From positions 71,204 through 135,203 of the forward strand of contig NZ_JALXXL010000007.1 in assembly GCF_025152525.1 (NCBI RefSeq): a stretch of DNA of 64,000 nt, read 5' to 3'. Below the pieces are notes generated by a model, which saw only the letters and a list, made by a program, of their open reading frames with translations, ran no database searches and had not been told where the DNA came from. The stretch is from Corynebacterium sp. p3-SID1056 (GTDB lineage Bacteria > Actinomycetota > Actinomycetes > Mycobacteriales > Mycobacteriaceae). The number at the start of each line of letters is the position of its first letter. Position 1 is the first letter of the stretch. Shown here in pieces: positions 63,868 to 64,000 of this stretch. Position numbers and translations under genes: made by a program.

Positions 63868-64000
63868 ACGGTTTCCCGCGGTGCTCGGGCCGCGATTCTG
63901 CAGGAAGTAGGCCATACTGTCACCATGATTTTTTTGGGGGGGAACTAGGGCGTGTCTCCTAATTGTGGGCCTGTGCTCGAGCATGATTGAGGTGTGTCAC

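Overview
The window reads as a chromosomal segment of a high-GC actinobacterium, almost certainly a Corynebacterium. The evidence is the gene order: idi, aecD, treS, brnQ on one side, then lepA, rpsT, holA, comEC, comEA, a DegV protein, a GpgP-like phosphatase, rsfS, nadD, proA, a hydroxyacid dehydrogenase, proB, obg, rpmA, rplU, rne, ndk, folC, valS, mdh, clpX, clpP2, clpP1, tig and tRNA-Pro. Compact 4-base ATGA overlaps, GTG/TTG starts and several leaderless-looking starts (a TANNNT hexamer 5-8 bases before ATG) also fit.

Layout. 1-11.4 kb: a carboxylesterase cut by the window edge, idi with a lipoprotein gene, an ABC exporter, a C-S lyase (aecD type), trehalose synthase and maltokinase, the branched-chain amino acid carrier BrnQ and a luciferase-like monooxygenase. 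10.6-16.9 kb: a GntR/UTRA regulator followed by a tightly coupled operon of a peptide-type ABC importer and a ribokinase. 16.9-20.5 kb: a proline iminopeptidase, a fused CPBP membrane protease/mutarotase and a second CPBP protease. 20.5-38 kb: mostly minus-strand core genes for translation, competence, NAD, proline and ribosome assembly, with an orphan PemK-like gene, an esterase, a LysE exporter, an ankyrin protein and a cutinase. 38-42.3 kb: two genes that separate obg from rpmA-rplU, a 1100-residue beta-helix/tandem AAA+ protein and a C-terminally truncated DUF222/HNH-like protein. 42.3-64 kb: RNase E, two TetR regulators, ndk, an AMP-forming ligase on the opposite strand, a RimK-like ATP-grasp protein coupled to folC, valS, mdh, the Clp protease genes, trigger factor and tRNA-Pro.

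How the parts work together. treS and the maltokinase link trehalose to maltose 1-phosphate. aecD, brnQ, proA/proB and folC serve amino acid and folate metabolism. clpX, clpP1, clpP2 and tig form a protein quality-control block, with a plausible ClgR site in front of clpP1P2. The com genes share one minus-strand unit with holA.

The most unusual signal is not a gene. The 12-mer GCGTCGATAAGC, with its GCGTCGGTAAGC variant, occurs eleven times, plus two one-mismatch copies. Eleven of these thirteen lie on the plus strand whatever the direction of the host gene, and several force very rare codons. This suggests a selected chromosomal DNA motif. The last 60 bases may hold the edge of a mobile element, which cannot be decided from this window.
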